Source of the DNA: Bacteroidales bacterium
GTDB taxonomy: Bacteria; Bacteroidota; Bacteroidia; Bacteroidales; UBA3824
Direction of reading: 5' to 3'
DNA: 64,000 nt
NCBI GenBank assembly: GCA_016286055.1
Contig: JAEERW010000015.1
Location: forward strand, 1 to 64,000
A program made the translations under genes and the position numbers. Positions 9,164-16,971 of this stretch are shown here, piece by piece. Positions within the stretch are counted from its first letter, which is position 1, and the number at the start of each line of letters is the position of its first letter. The notes under the pieces were generated by a model. That model saw nothing but the letters and a program-made list of their open reading frames with translations, made no database searches and was not told where the DNA came from.

Positions 9164-9172
9164 AGATTTACT
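9139..9172 (-). terminator. Perfect 15-bp hairpin after the transglutaminase-like gene
   Basis: Bases 9139-9153 are fully complementary to 9158-9172, with a TATG loop. On the - strand the hairpin begins just after the stop codon of the gene ending at 9176 and is followed by CATTTTTTGTTCT, so it fits an intrinsic terminator. It contains the third copy of the palindromic repeat. Confidence 0.65.
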
Positions 9173-9175
9173 ATT

Positions 9176-9691
9176 CTAATCCCCAAAATCCAAATAGGTC
9201 AAATCGTAAATACTTGGGTCGAAGGAATAAACGACGTTTGATTCAGAATCCACAATCTCCACGTAGTCGTGGTCTTTGATAAAATTATTAATCTGTTGAT
9301 TATCAATGAATTTTGTTATCAAATTATGAATATTCGTGTTTCTAAAATAATAACAGCCCACAATTGGTTTTGCCTTTGCCTTAATATTGTTTCGCTTGAA
9401 TAATTCGTTGCATATAACGGCTGCATATTGGGCATAACCAACACAGTTGGCTTCTCCGTTTACAATGTCGTTGTGCCAACTAAACGACAAATCAGCCGCA
9501 GTCTTTTTTTTAGCATATACAGCAATATCCTCGATTGTTTGAAACTGTATTAGATTACAATCAACATTGATAGAATAATGCGGCGTTGTACGGTCGTTCA
9601 ATTTTACAAGCCGAATTTGAGATTTAATGACAAAGCCACATACGATTATAACTAATGCAATGATAGCCAATATTTTAAATCTCTTTTTCAT
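9176..9691 (-). CDS. Membrane-anchored transglutaminase-like protein
   Basis: This 171-residue protein starts with a positively charged stretch and one hydrophobic segment (residues about 6-22), which should anchor it in the inner membrane or act as a signal peptide. The rest resembles a transglutaminase-like (papain-fold) core: a cysteine at the start of a helix (NCVGYAQYAAVIC, C83), a histidine (DHDYVEIVD, H141) and an aspartate (YSFDPS, D158) in the Cys-His-Asp order of that fold. It could be a protease, a transferase or an inactive relative; the target is unknown. It lies 12 bases after the orphan 260-aa gene in one operon, so the two probably work together. Its base composition is more AT-rich than that of the housekeeping genes around it. 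Confidence 0.55.
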   Translation of the reverse strand: MKKRFKILAIIALVIIVCGFVIKSQIRLVKLNDRTTPHYSINVDCNLIQFQTIEDIAVYAKKKTAADLSFSWHNDIVNGEANCVGYAQYAAVICNELFKRNNIKAKAKPIVGCYYFRNTNIHNLITKFIDNQQINNFIKDHDYVEIVDSESNVVYSFDPSIYDLTYLDFGD

Positions 9692-9703
9692 CTATTCATG
9701 GAA

Positions 9704-10486
9704 TCATTGATTCAAATCTATGTAAGTGTGTATTTTGTAGTTATCGGGCATAATATCAGTACTTCCTATGAATGGCATAATTGCCCTAAGGGTGAAATAA
9801 TTAAAACCCGGATTACTCTTAGCACCTTCCATATACTTCTTGTTATCTTTTTTCGCAGTCTCAGTACTAACATTGGTATCAAAAATATCGTGTAAATGAC
9901 CGTTACTGCCGCTTGATTGACCTATTGAAGTTTGAACAACCTTGTCTGGCTCTGTAATATACGATGAAATTGAACTATTGTTACCATATCTACCAGACAC
10001 CCTCCTTATATCAGCGTTAGTTATGTAACTTTTATTGCCTGCCATCTCTCTTATTACATCAGATTCTTCTTTTGAGTAGTTGCTATTGTTATTTGGCAAC
10101 GGCTCTATCGTATTCATACGCTGAAACAAAGTAGGATTTTTTAAATAGTGGTTATAACTTTCCTCTATTGTCCACCCCCTACCTTTCGCATAGTCTACAA
10201 TGGCTTTTATGAGTGCGAATGGCAATGTTTCCATTTTATATTTGATAGCATTTGGCACATCGCGCAACAAGTTGGTAACATTTGATGGTGCACCAATCTT
10301 GTCCAAGCCCCACAACACAGCATCGTATGTTGCTCCAAACGGAGATTTCAGAAAATTTGTTCCAAATTGTGTAAAATAATCCGGTATTGGATTGTTTTCT
10401 GATGGCGGTGAGTCTTGATGCTCATCGGGGGTAAATCTTATTTTTGTAAATTCCCAATAATCATTTTTCAATTTGTTATTCTTCAT
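9704..10486 (-). CDS. Unknown protein, first gene of a two-gene cassette
   Basis: I do not recognise this 260-residue protein. It has no signal peptide and no clear membrane segment. The N-terminal half has a hydrophobic, helical stretch (residues about 40-130, with FGATYDAVLWGLDKIG and a WTIEESYNHYLKNP segment). The middle is Asn/Ser-rich, and the C-terminal 70 residues (from GHLHDIFDT) look like a separate compact domain ending in NYKIHTYIDLNQ. A strong AGGAGGA sequence lies 7 bases before the ATG, which is unusual for Bacteroidota, where Shine-Dalgarno sites are little used. That and the AT-rich sequence suggest recent transfer. It is followed by the transglutaminase-like gene. An effector or toxin role is possible but only a guess from context. 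Confidence 0.6.
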   Translation of the reverse strand: MKNNKLKNDYWEFTKIRFTPDEHQDSPPSENNPIPDYFTQFGTNFLKSPFGATYDAVLWGLDKIGAPSNVTNLLRDVPNAIKYKMETLPFALIKAIVDYAKGRGWTIEESYNHYLKNPTLFQRMNTIEPLPNNNSNYSKEESDVIREMAGNKSYITNADIRRVSGRYGNNSSISSYITEPDKVVQTSIGQSSGSNGHLHDIFDTNVSTETAKKDNKKYMEGAKSNPGFNYFTLRAIMPFIGSTDIMPDNYKIHTYIDLNQ

Positions 10487-10538
10487 TTTTAAATCCTCCT
10501 ATTATTTTATAATTAAACATTGAATAAGTTAAAATAGT

Positions 10539-10580
10539 GGCATATTTGCCTTCCCTTAGTAGGGTTGCGGTGAACCGCAA
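10539..10580 (-). promoter_or_regulatory. Leader with three back-to-back palindromes and a Bacteroidota -7 box upstream
   Basis: In the leader of the 260-aa gene lie three adjacent perfect inverted repeats: TTGCGG-TGAA-CCGCAA (10565-10580), CCCT-TAGT-AGGG (10553-10564) and GGCA-TATT-TGCC (10539-10550). A -7 match TACATTTG is found on the - strand at 10632-10625, so all three would be transcribed. They may form a chain of short RNA hairpins or bind a repressor. The rest of the 10487-10771 gap is AT-rich and shows no gene. Confidence 0.55.
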
Positions 10581-10771
10581 ATAATAAAAAATATTAGAAA
10601 ACATATTATTTTTTTTACTTGCTGCAAATGTATGCACATTATTATATAAAAAAATTCAGACTATATGGAGGACTATTATATATTTTTTCTATAATGTATT
10701 AATATTCAGTAGTTTATTTTATTTTCAAATATTAATTTCGGTGTAATACTTTTGAATTTGGAGACAGTATT

Positions 10772-11206
10772 TTAACGTCCTTGCCGTAAAAATAGGGTCA
10801 ACGGTGTGTTAGAAAAATACGATTGACGATACGGCTTATAAGGTTCGTATTCTGCGTAACTCTTATACGGCAAGTATTGTTTGTAACCTTTGTATGGTTC
10901 GTACGAAGTTGCTTTTGATAAAGCACCCTTTACAAAACCACATACATAGCCATCGTGGTCGATAACTAAACCGTCTTCAAACCAGCCTAAATGATTTCCA
11001 TTGAAACCATAGATTGAAAACGTTCCGCCTCGTCCAGATTTGAGGTATGCAACTGGTTCTCCATCCCAAAGGTAGATAGGCATAGCACTATTATTGGCAT
11101 CGATATACGCACGTGCATTGCCGTTGTAGTCATAAAGGGTTATTTCCTGAGCGTTGGCAAATGCAGTAAGAAATAATAGAATAAGTGTTAGGACAGTTTG
11201 TTTCAT
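10772..11206 (-). CDS. Secreted 4-fold beta-flower-like protein
   Basis: The 144-residue product has a clear signal peptide (about residues 1-19, ending AFANAQ). The mature part has about four short repeats of the form (Y/W)D-x-(N/D)G-x-x-x-(A/G)(Y/W) (ITLYDYNGNARAYI, IYLWDGEPVAYL, FSIYGFNGNHLGWF, LVIDHDGYVCGF). This fits the small '4-fold beta flower' family of Bacteroidota, whose biochemical role is unknown. The C-terminal tail repeats Tyr-Pro-Tyr-Lys motifs (YEPYKGYKQYLPYKSY). The gene follows the larger TPR-type gene by 12 bases and should be co-transcribed with it. Confidence 0.65.
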   Translation of the reverse strand: MKQTVLTLILLFLTAFANAQEITLYDYNGNARAYIDANNSAMPIYLWDGEPVAYLKSGRGGTFSIYGFNGNHLGWFEDGLVIDHDGYVCGFVKGALSKATSYEPYKGYKQYLPYKSYAEYEPYKPYRQSYFSNTPLTLFLRQGR

Positions 11207-11218
11207 AATGATTATAAT

Positions 11219-13162
11219 TTATTGTAATTGAATATCATAAAATTTCCAATCGCTTGTACCCGGTTCTATCAAATCCATTTTGGTTGTTGATTTGGGGATT
11301 GGAGGAAAATACAAAGCGAAATCTTTGGCTTGGTCAAAGGCATAGAAATATGTTTTATCGGGATTAATGCCGATACCTTCCGCTTTTGTTAAAAAATACT
11401 TTTTGCCATTGACATTAATGTAGGTATCTTTATCAATTGTTATCCATAAATAATATGTTCCATTTTTCTTATTTGTATTTGATAATTCTACAACTGTTTG
11501 AGTGTCAGAAATAATCACTTTTTTTATTACTATGTTATCACTTGCAATTTCCTTAAAATCGGGATATTTTATTACTATATCCGATGGTGAAATTATATAG
11601 GTTGGATGATATTCATCAAGTGCTAGGTCTTTTCGTATTTGCAGCATCTGATTTAGTGCCTTTGTGTTACCATTATCTAAGTTATACAATTTTTCGAAAT
11701 AGGATAACGCTTTAAAAAAGAACTTTCGTTCTTCTTGGTATATTTTGTTGCTTTCTGTAATGTTACTATTTGCGGAGTGGTCTAATAAATATCGTTCTTT
11801 ATCAAGAATAATGCCTCTGGAATCGTAGAGCCATCCTAATTGTCCATAGGCAAATGCTAAATCTTTATTATTGTTGATAAGTTTATTGCAATATTGTTCG
11901 CCGAACACAAACGCCTTTAAATATTCATCTTTATGTTTATTTGCATTTTGTTGTGTTTTCTTTATTTCTTGTTGCAATCGATACCAATCGGCGTTACTAA
12001 TGCCTTCTCGATTAAATTCTCGTGTTAGAGAATCTACTGAATATATTTCGGTAATATATTGTTGAGCCGAATTAAAAAAGACATCCCCATAATTTTGCTC
12101 ATTGACGGAGTTGTCTTGGGTTGTGTTATTTGCATTGTTTGTTGCTTGCTCCACTTTAAATAACCTCAATATATAAAACTGATTATTCGACATAGGTATA
12201 GTCTTGGTACTCAATTCTATATAAAAATTTGAATATACAAAACCTTGATATTCCATACCGTTTTCGTTGTCTTTTCTATTGCCTCGGAATGTGGCAAAAG
12301 AGTTTATATCATTGAAAATCCTGCTTTTAAATGAAGCCGGTAAGAAATAAAGAATCATTTTTTGATTATCGTTGACAGAAACAGAACCATTAACTGCCTC
12401 GTTACCACTTATATAATTCTTTGCGCCATTATTGTCGTGACTATACCTAAATCCATAAGTGCTAAGATAGTTAGCGATTCCATAAGAACCATTGCTATAT
12501 GTATTTATTAGTCCTCGTATATCTATTGCCTTTGCGGTATTCTCCACTTTGCTCAGCATATCATTCAAACGATTGTAACTGTCTGATTCTTGCTGTGTTA
12601 AAGATAGTTTTTGTTGTTCGTAAATGCGGTACGCCTCATTTAAACTATTACGAGAGTCAGCATAATTGCCGAGTTCATATTCTCCATAAGCACTTTTGAC
12701 GTATGAATTAAAGGCTCTTAAATATGACTGGGTAACTTCATCCGTAGCATAGTTGTTTTGAGTATAATTGTTGTTATAATTATTTGATGGTTGGTAGTAG
12801 TTTTGAGAGTTTGAACGGCTTTTAGCGTTAGCAATTTCATTCTTCTTTTGTAGCAATGTATTATGGTCATAAAGATGATACTGATATTGAGTGTTTAACT
12901 GAATACATCTGTCAATCAACAGATTGGCATTTTCATAATCACCTTGCCTCATAAAATTATTAATACGTTCTAAGTTGCTCCATATTTGGTTAACCGCTTG
13001 ATTATAAGCGTCAGTCATTCGTCTGCCTTGTTCAAACAACTGATGTGCAGCACCTTCGTCGTAATGGTTGTATTGTTCCATTTGGAACTGATACTTATTA
13101 TTCTGTCCCAAACAATTGATAGATCCCAACAATACCAACAATAATAGTAATCTCTTTCCCAT
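11219..13162 (-). CDS. Secreted TPR-like protein of unknown function
   Basis: This 647-residue protein begins with a signal peptide (about 1-19, ending SINCLGQ). Because a cysteine (C17) sits near the end it might be a lipoprotein, but the lipobox is not convincing. Residues about 25-210 look like helical repeat pairs of TPR type (GDYENANLLIDRCIQL, YELGNYADSRNSLNEAYRIYEQ) broken by an Asn/Tyr/Gln-rich linker at about 118-145. Another helical part near 370-520 (LDKERYLL, KALSYFEKLYNLD) is also TPR-like, and the C-terminus (about 530-647) looks like a beta domain. Function is unknown. It lies directly downstream of the structured element at 13.2-13.5 kb and upstream of the beta-flower gene. Confidence 0.65.
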   Translation of the reverse strand: MGKRLLLLLVLLGSINCLGQNNKYQFQMEQYNHYDEGAAHQLFEQGRRMTDAYNQAVNQIWSNLERINNFMRQGDYENANLLIDRCIQLNTQYQYHLYDHNTLLQKKNEIANAKSRSNSQNYYQPSNNYNNNYTQNNYATDEVTQSYLRAFNSYVKSAYGEYELGNYADSRNSLNEAYRIYEQQKLSLTQQESDSYNRLNDMLSKVENTAKAIDIRGLINTYSNGSYGIANYLSTYGFRYSHDNNGAKNYISGNEAVNGSVSVNDNQKMILYFLPASFKSRIFNDINSFATFRGNRKDNENGMEYQGFVYSNFYIELSTKTIPMSNNQFYILRLFKVEQATNNANNTTQDNSVNEQNYGDVFFNSAQQYITEIYSVDSLTREFNREGISNADWYRLQQEIKKTQQNANKHKDEYLKAFVFGEQYCNKLINNNKDLAFAYGQLGWLYDSRGIILDKERYLLDHSANSNITESNKIYQEERKFFFKALSYFEKLYNLDNGNTKALNQMLQIRKDLALDEYHPTYIISPSDIVIKYPDFKEIASDNIVIKKVIISDTQTVVELSNTNKKNGTYYLWITIDKDTYINVNGKKYFLTKAEGIGINPDKTYFYAFDQAKDFALYFPPIPKSTTKMDLIEPGTSDWKFYDIQLQ

Positions 13163-13216
13163 AATGTCAAATATTTGTAAATTAATAATACACGTTTCAC
13201 TATCGACATTCGGAAG

Positions 13217-13465
13217 GGGGATAAAAACAGAAAAGCGCGTCTGTTTCTTCGTTGTACTTTTAACGGAGGCCCTAGGAAAGCCTTAACAAGAAAATACAAC
13301 TATAAACAGACCACGCCTATAAGGTATGGTCGGTCGCTGTGCTTGTTCTCCCTTGTTACGTGAATTTCCTAGGTTCCCGTTAGGAGAAACAGCACAACTT
13401 CCGAATAATCTTTCAATTATTCACGGCGTCGGGCTCATACCCAAAACCGACTATTATTTTAACGC
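13217..13465 (-). ncRNA. Large structured element, possible leader RNA with two inverted copies of one motif
   Basis: About 250 bases are packed with hairpins. Motif A (+ strand 13261-13290) and motif B (- strand 13382-13351) share TAACGG, a short stem, CCTAGGAAA and TAACAAG in the same order. The short stems inside differ but still pair: AGGC/GCCT in A, GGAA/TTC in B. Each sits in a long hairpin: A in GTCTGTTT/AAACAGAC (13239-13246 with 13304-13311) plus GTTGTA/TACAAC; B in 13339-13351 with 13383-13395. More hairpins lie at about 13405-13465. Read on the - strand it forms the leader of the TPR gene; near the end AAACAG could pair with either of two CTGTTT copies, the second giving a hairpin with a T run. 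It is not 6S, tmRNA, SRP or RNase P RNA by inspection. It might instead act as DNA. Confidence 0.5.
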
Positions 13466-13554
13466 AATATACGATTTTTTTCTCGATAAACGATTGTTTT
13501 TTTGAGTAATTTTTGAAAAAATTTTATAAATGGCTTAAATATAAGTAGTTGTTA

Positions 13555-14658
13555 TTACAAATCCAATACCTCCCTCACCACACTTTTCACTTCCTCAATT
13601 ATTTGCAGGCATCGTTTTTTGGGTATTCGGATGGATGTGCCAACAGCAATCATATCGGATGTTGTGGGATTTCCGTTGTTGTTGGCTGATGTTGCATGTT
13701 CTCCATTGTAGCCTGATACACAATGTGTAAGGTCGTATGCCGGTGCTAAGTTCCATTTACCTGAACGACAAATGAAGGCAAAGTTTTTGGGATGGTCGTC
13801 TTTGTTTTCGGCGATAACGTTAAATGCCATTCTTCTAAACATTTCTTCTACTTGCGAAGGACTTTGCGTAAGATACCCTGTGAGATTCAATAGGTTTTTA
13901 TAATCCAAAGTAGGCATCTGTATTGACACGCCCAACAATGCACCCGCAGTGGCTGTATGTATACGTACCCCATTTTCGATGTCGAAACGCTTTGTGGCAA
14001 AATATTTTCCATCAATGAGTTTAAAATCAGGAACTGTAATACCACATTTACGAGCCGCAAGATTGTAGTTATATTCGGTTTGCGCTAAATCCGGAGGATC
14101 GTAAGTATGTCGAAATTTTACAAGCCATAGTCCATCAGAATCTTTAAGCAAGCATTTAGGACGACAACCACCCGAATTGCCACTGTTATAATAAAGAACA
14201 TCTTCGCCTTCGTTAGATTTTTCAGAAAGTACATCAAATGCCATTTGTTGAAGGCGATCGAGCGGAGGCAGTGTTTTTTTCTCACCTTGCAGAATTTCAG
14301 GGTGATAACAAAGTGCGCCCATACCAGAACTGCCCACAATACTTAACCGTTGGAGTGGAGTAAGTGTTTGTTCATCAATATTTTGCTTACGTAACATACG
14401 GTTCAATAGATAACGTCCATAACCATCGGGAAGCGAATCTTCAAAAATTCCAAAGTTACCCCAAAATGGAGTGGGTTTGGCAATAAACATTTTTTGTTGC
14501 AACGGAAGTTCCAAAGGTGAAATCGAAAAACCCTCAGCAAGCCATTCCTTGCTATATTCAAAAGCGCACAAGCGACCGTCAGGAGTTGTGGTGAGCGTTC
14601 CAACGGTTTTGTCGCCCATTGATACCAAAAGTTTATTTATCAAACTCATTTCTTCCAC
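13555..14658 (-). CDS. hipA: HipA-like serine/threonine kinase toxin
   Basis: This 367-residue protein matches the HipA family, kinases that inactivate targets such as aminoacyl-tRNA synthetases and halt growth. Visible features are the N-terminal HipA_N region (residues about 5-105), a glycine/serine loop (VGSSGMGALCY, 108-118), a nucleotide-binding lysine (WLVKFRH, K181), the catalytic loop NKDDHPKNF (D288, N292) and the metal-binding APAYD (D309). All residues needed for activity seem present. The start overlaps the end of hipB by 26 bases; MSLINK three codons in is an alternative. With hipB it forms a toxin-antitoxin operon of standard order (antitoxin first). Which protein it phosphorylates cannot be told from the sequence. 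Confidence 0.88.
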   Translation of the reverse strand: MEEMSLINKLLVSMGDKTVGTLTTTPDGRLCAFEYSKEWLAEGFSISPLELPLQQKMFIAKPTPFWGNFGIFEDSLPDGYGRYLLNRMLRKQNIDEQTLTPLQRLSIVGSSGMGALCYHPEILQGEKKTLPPLDRLQQMAFDVLSEKSNEGEDVLYYNSGNSGGCRPKCLLKDSDGLWLVKFRHTYDPPDLAQTEYNYNLAARKCGITVPDFKLIDGKYFATKRFDIENGVRIHTATAGALLGVSIQMPTLDYKNLLNLTGYLTQSPSQVEEMFRRMAFNVIAENKDDHPKNFAFICRSGKWNLAPAYDLTHCVSGYNGEHATSANNNGNPTTSDMIAVGTSIRIPKKRCLQIIEEVKSVVREVLDL

Positions 14659-14959
14659 GTTTTCGGTTTTTGTTTTTGTTGATGGTTTCTAATTCATCCA
14701 TTGTATTGTATAATGGATTGGAAATAAGCGACTTAATGTCATTTGTATAGCCTAATGATTTTGCCAAAGCCACAAAAGAAGCGAGAGATATTGTATGCTT
14801 TTGTTCAAATTTGGCAATGGTAGCGGATGGAACACCACTCATCATAAAGAGAGCCTCGCGCGAAAGTCCCTTCTCTAAACGACGCTTTTGTAGATTTGAA
14901 GCCATTATAGCAAGCAAATCTTCTACTGTTTCGGTTTCGTATCTGTATAGCGTAGACAT
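14633..14959 (-). CDS. hipB: HipB-like antitoxin, XRE-family repressor
   Basis: The 108-residue protein has a Cro/C1-type helix-turn-helix (residues about 17-72; LQKRRLEKGLSREALFMMSG then PSATIAKFEQKH) and a basic, flexible tail (NKNKNRKRGRN). It should bind HipA and repress its own operon. The gene begins just below a direct repeat that is a likely operator, and its 3' end overlaps hipA by 26 bases, as is usual for coupled antitoxin-toxin pairs. Confidence 0.88.
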   Translation of the reverse strand: MSTLYRYETETVEDLLAIMASNLQKRRLEKGLSREALFMMSGVPSATIAKFEQKHTISLASFVALAKSLGYTNDIKSLISNPLYNTMDELETINKNKNRKRGRNEFDK

Positions 14960-15011
14960 ACTATTGTATCTTTTAAACTATAAAACGGAATTTAATAAAT
15001 ATTATTGTATC
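14958..15011 (-). promoter_or_regulatory. Direct-repeat operator of hipBA
   Basis: GATACAATAGTAT (14970-14958) and GATACAATAATAT (15011-14999) on the - strand differ at one base and start 41 bases apart, near four helical turns. They lie between a -7 match TATATTTG (15045-15038) and the hipB start codon, one overlapping the start. This is where HipB would be expected to repress. Confidence 0.6.
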
Positions 15012-15033
15012 TCTTAAATAATATTTTATTCCT

Positions 15034-15065
15034 CTTGCAAATATAAACAAAATATCATAATTTTG
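15034..15065 (+). promoter_or_regulatory. Promoter for the 277-aa gene
   Basis: TAATTTTG (15058-15065) fits the -7 consensus, with CTTG 20 bases upstream as a weak -33 box. It overlaps the divergent hipBA promoter, so the two may influence each other. Confidence 0.45.
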
Positions 15066-15091
15066 TACCACAATTTTCTAAAATATATATC

Positions 15092-15925
15092 GTGAAAATT
15101 ACAAAATTATTAATAGAAAACCTGATAAAACTCTCGAAGGGGAGGCCGGTGTCGTTTTCGATGTCGAAAAACGAAGTTTTTGGCGAACTTTTGGCGCAAG
15201 GTGTGGTAAAACACGTTAAACGCGGTTGCCATAACTCGCTATATGCCGTTGAACCTGAATCGTTTAGAGAATACATCGCCACACGTTACGAAAAACTTGA
15301 AAACCTCGAAAATCTTTTACAATATTTCGACGATGTTAACTCCACAAGCCAATCAATGCTTGCTTGGAAACCGCAGACTACCGGCGATGGCTCTCGTATT
15401 TATTTCGTTTCTGACAAAACTATCAAAACGCAGATTTCAGCAACAGAATACCTCGTACAACCCTGCAACGGCGTGGAAACAAGCATCTTAGCCAGTTGCG
15501 ATTTAATTATCGACCCCGAAGTTACCATAGTGGGAATCATCAGCAAAGATGTATTCGACAATATATCAAAGTTTTACAGTTTTTTTGGCAGCGAACCACA
15601 CCTTTATATATATAGTGCAGATTTTGGCAATGTGGCGGCTGTTGTAAAGGCTAACCATAACCGTTACATTCATTTCGGAAATCTCGACTTTGAAGAGATT
15701 GAACGCTATGAGTCAATGATTTTCAACGAGATAGGAGAGAGGGCAGAGTTCTTTTTCCCCGAAAATATGCGCGAATTTATCAAAAAGGGAAATATCAAGC
15801 AGTTTAAAGAGCAATACCGCAAATACCGTAATGCAAAGGTTAAAGATCAGAGACTCAAACCGTTGCGTATGTTGCTAATTCAGCACCAAAGGGCTTTTAA
15901 TATGAACGGTTACTTGCCACTTTGA
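15092..15925 (+). CDS. Unknown protein, possibly with a degenerate Toprim-like domain
   Basis: The frame starts at a GTG at 15092 (MKITKLL by initiator reading); no ATG is available before residue 24, so GTG is accepted. The 277-residue product is soluble. Residues 1-75 look like a winged-helix-type DNA-binding or wing domain (LLIENLIKLSKGRPVSFS, VKHVKRGCHNSLYAV). Residues about 145-245 alternate beta strands and helices, with YIHFGNLDFEEIERYESM resembling the GD-x-D-x-x-G turn of Toprim domains in topoisomerase VI A and JetD-type proteins, though the first acidic residue is replaced by Asn. I cannot name the family with confidence. Its last 29 bases overlap the convergent gene. Position next to hipBA hints at an accessory role. 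Confidence 0.55.
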   Translation: MKITKLLIENLIKLSKGRPVSFSMSKNEVFGELLAQGVVKHVKRGCHNSLYAVEPESFREYIATRYEKLENLENLLQYFDDVNSTSQSMLAWKPQTTGDGSRIYFVSDKTIKTQISATEYLVQPCNGVETSILASCDLIIDPEVTIVGIISKDVFDNISKFYSFFGSEPHLYIYSADFGNVAAVVKANHNRYIHFGNLDFEEIERYESMIFNEIGERAEFFFPENMREFIKKGNIKQFKEQYRKYRNAKVKDQRLKPLRMLLIQHQRAFNMNGYLPL

Positions 15926-16970
15926 TATTTCGCAATTCGTTATCACTCAGCATTTTAATAAAATCATTATAGGTAGTGATAACTTTTTCGCCATCTTTGG
16001 GAGTGCGCTTGGGTTGCTGAAAAATACGGTACATTTGGTCAAAAACAGTTACACGAAGTCGCGAGAGCAACGATTTTTCTATCCAATATCCACAATTGCA
16101 GTTATTGATTTTTGAATTTAACTCTTTGAGACGCAGATACATAGAAAGTCCGTCGCCGGTATCGTGCCAAATATCAGAAAATATAAAATCGTAGATTCCG
16201 TTATCGGGCTCTATGCGACTTGCAAATGCGTAGGCATCGTCGTTGATTATTTCAATTTTTGCTCGATTTGGAAACTGCGGAAGTATCTCTTTTTCAAATA
16301 TTTCAATAAGTTTAGAATCCTTTTCTACAACTGTAACTTTTGATACAGTTTTTTTCTGCGAAACCATAAATGCGTAGTATCCAAGACCAAGTCCGTAAAC
16401 TAACACCCTGCCACGAGCATTTTCGATATGAGTGCGCATTGTTTCTATTTCGTTTGGTTTTAGCGACATCCATTCTCTACCGTTTTGCATTACCACAGGA
16501 TACGAAAACTCTTCCTTGAAGAAGCCAATCTGCGGAAACTCTTTAAAATCTGAGGTTTGCACAGGTTCGTTAAATATAAACGCCTCGCAAGGTTTGTAGG
16601 TGGCTGTGGAAAACTGCCAGTCTCCTATGGTTTTATTAGGAAACTTAATGGTTTTCAGATACATATCATCGGTATAGTCGTCAGTATTGAGGCAATGAAC
16701 CGAAGGTACAAAATAGTCGGCAAAAATCTCTTTATGTAGTTGGTTTTCAGAGGTATCTAATCCGCACGCCGAGGCAAAAAGCATCGCAAAAGCCATTTCG
16801 GGCTGCATACCGTATTCGTCGGTAATCTGATTGAGCATTTCGAGGGTTACAAACTGAGGAGTTTCGTTTACAAATTGCGCCATAAGTTGCCACACATCAC
16901 AGTTGGTTTGCATTGTAACGTTCAGTTGCTCAATGCGTTTTGCGTCAAAATCCTCTAAATTTATTACCAT
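15897..16970 (-). CDS. Methyltransferase-like Rossmann-fold protein
   Basis: The 357-residue protein has a spermidine synthase/class I methyltransferase-like core in its second half: GRVLVYGLGLGYYAFMVSQ (about 188-206) is a glycine-rich nucleotide motif, followed by an acidic strand end (VTVVEKDSKLIEIFE) and a later DFIFSDIWHD segment like motif IV. The first 180 residues are of unknown fold. It probably binds AdoMet, but the substrate is unknown. The start ATG lies one base after the TGA of the HAD phosphatase gene (TGATATG), so they are co-translated. It converges with the 277-aa gene with a 29-base overlap. Confidence 0.6.
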   Translation of the reverse strand: MVINLEDFDAKRIEQLNVTMQTNCDVWQLMAQFVNETPQFVTLEMLNQITDEYGMQPEMAFAMLFASACGLDTSENQLHKEIFADYFVPSVHCLNTDDYTDDMYLKTIKFPNKTIGDWQFSTATYKPCEAFIFNEPVQTSDFKEFPQIGFFKEEFSYPVVMQNGREWMSLKPNEIETMRTHIENARGRVLVYGLGLGYYAFMVSQKKTVSKVTVVEKDSKLIEIFEKEILPQFPNRAKIEIINDDAYAFASRIEPDNGIYDFIFSDIWHDTGDGLSMYLRLKELNSKINNCNCGYWIEKSLLSRLRVTVFDQMYRIFQQPKRTPKDGEKVITTYNDFIKMLSDNELRNIKVASNRSY

Positions 16971-16971
16971 A

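Noticed and set aside
13261..13382. Integron attC-like or known invertible-promoter sites
   Set aside because: The GTTRRRY core does not fit (GTTAAGG), there is no integrase nearby, and the motif does not match recombinase sites I know from Bacteroides.
13217..13465. 6S, tmRNA, SRP RNA or RNase P RNA
   Set aside because: None of the signature blocks is present, and a better 6S candidate lies at 57.0-57.2 kb.
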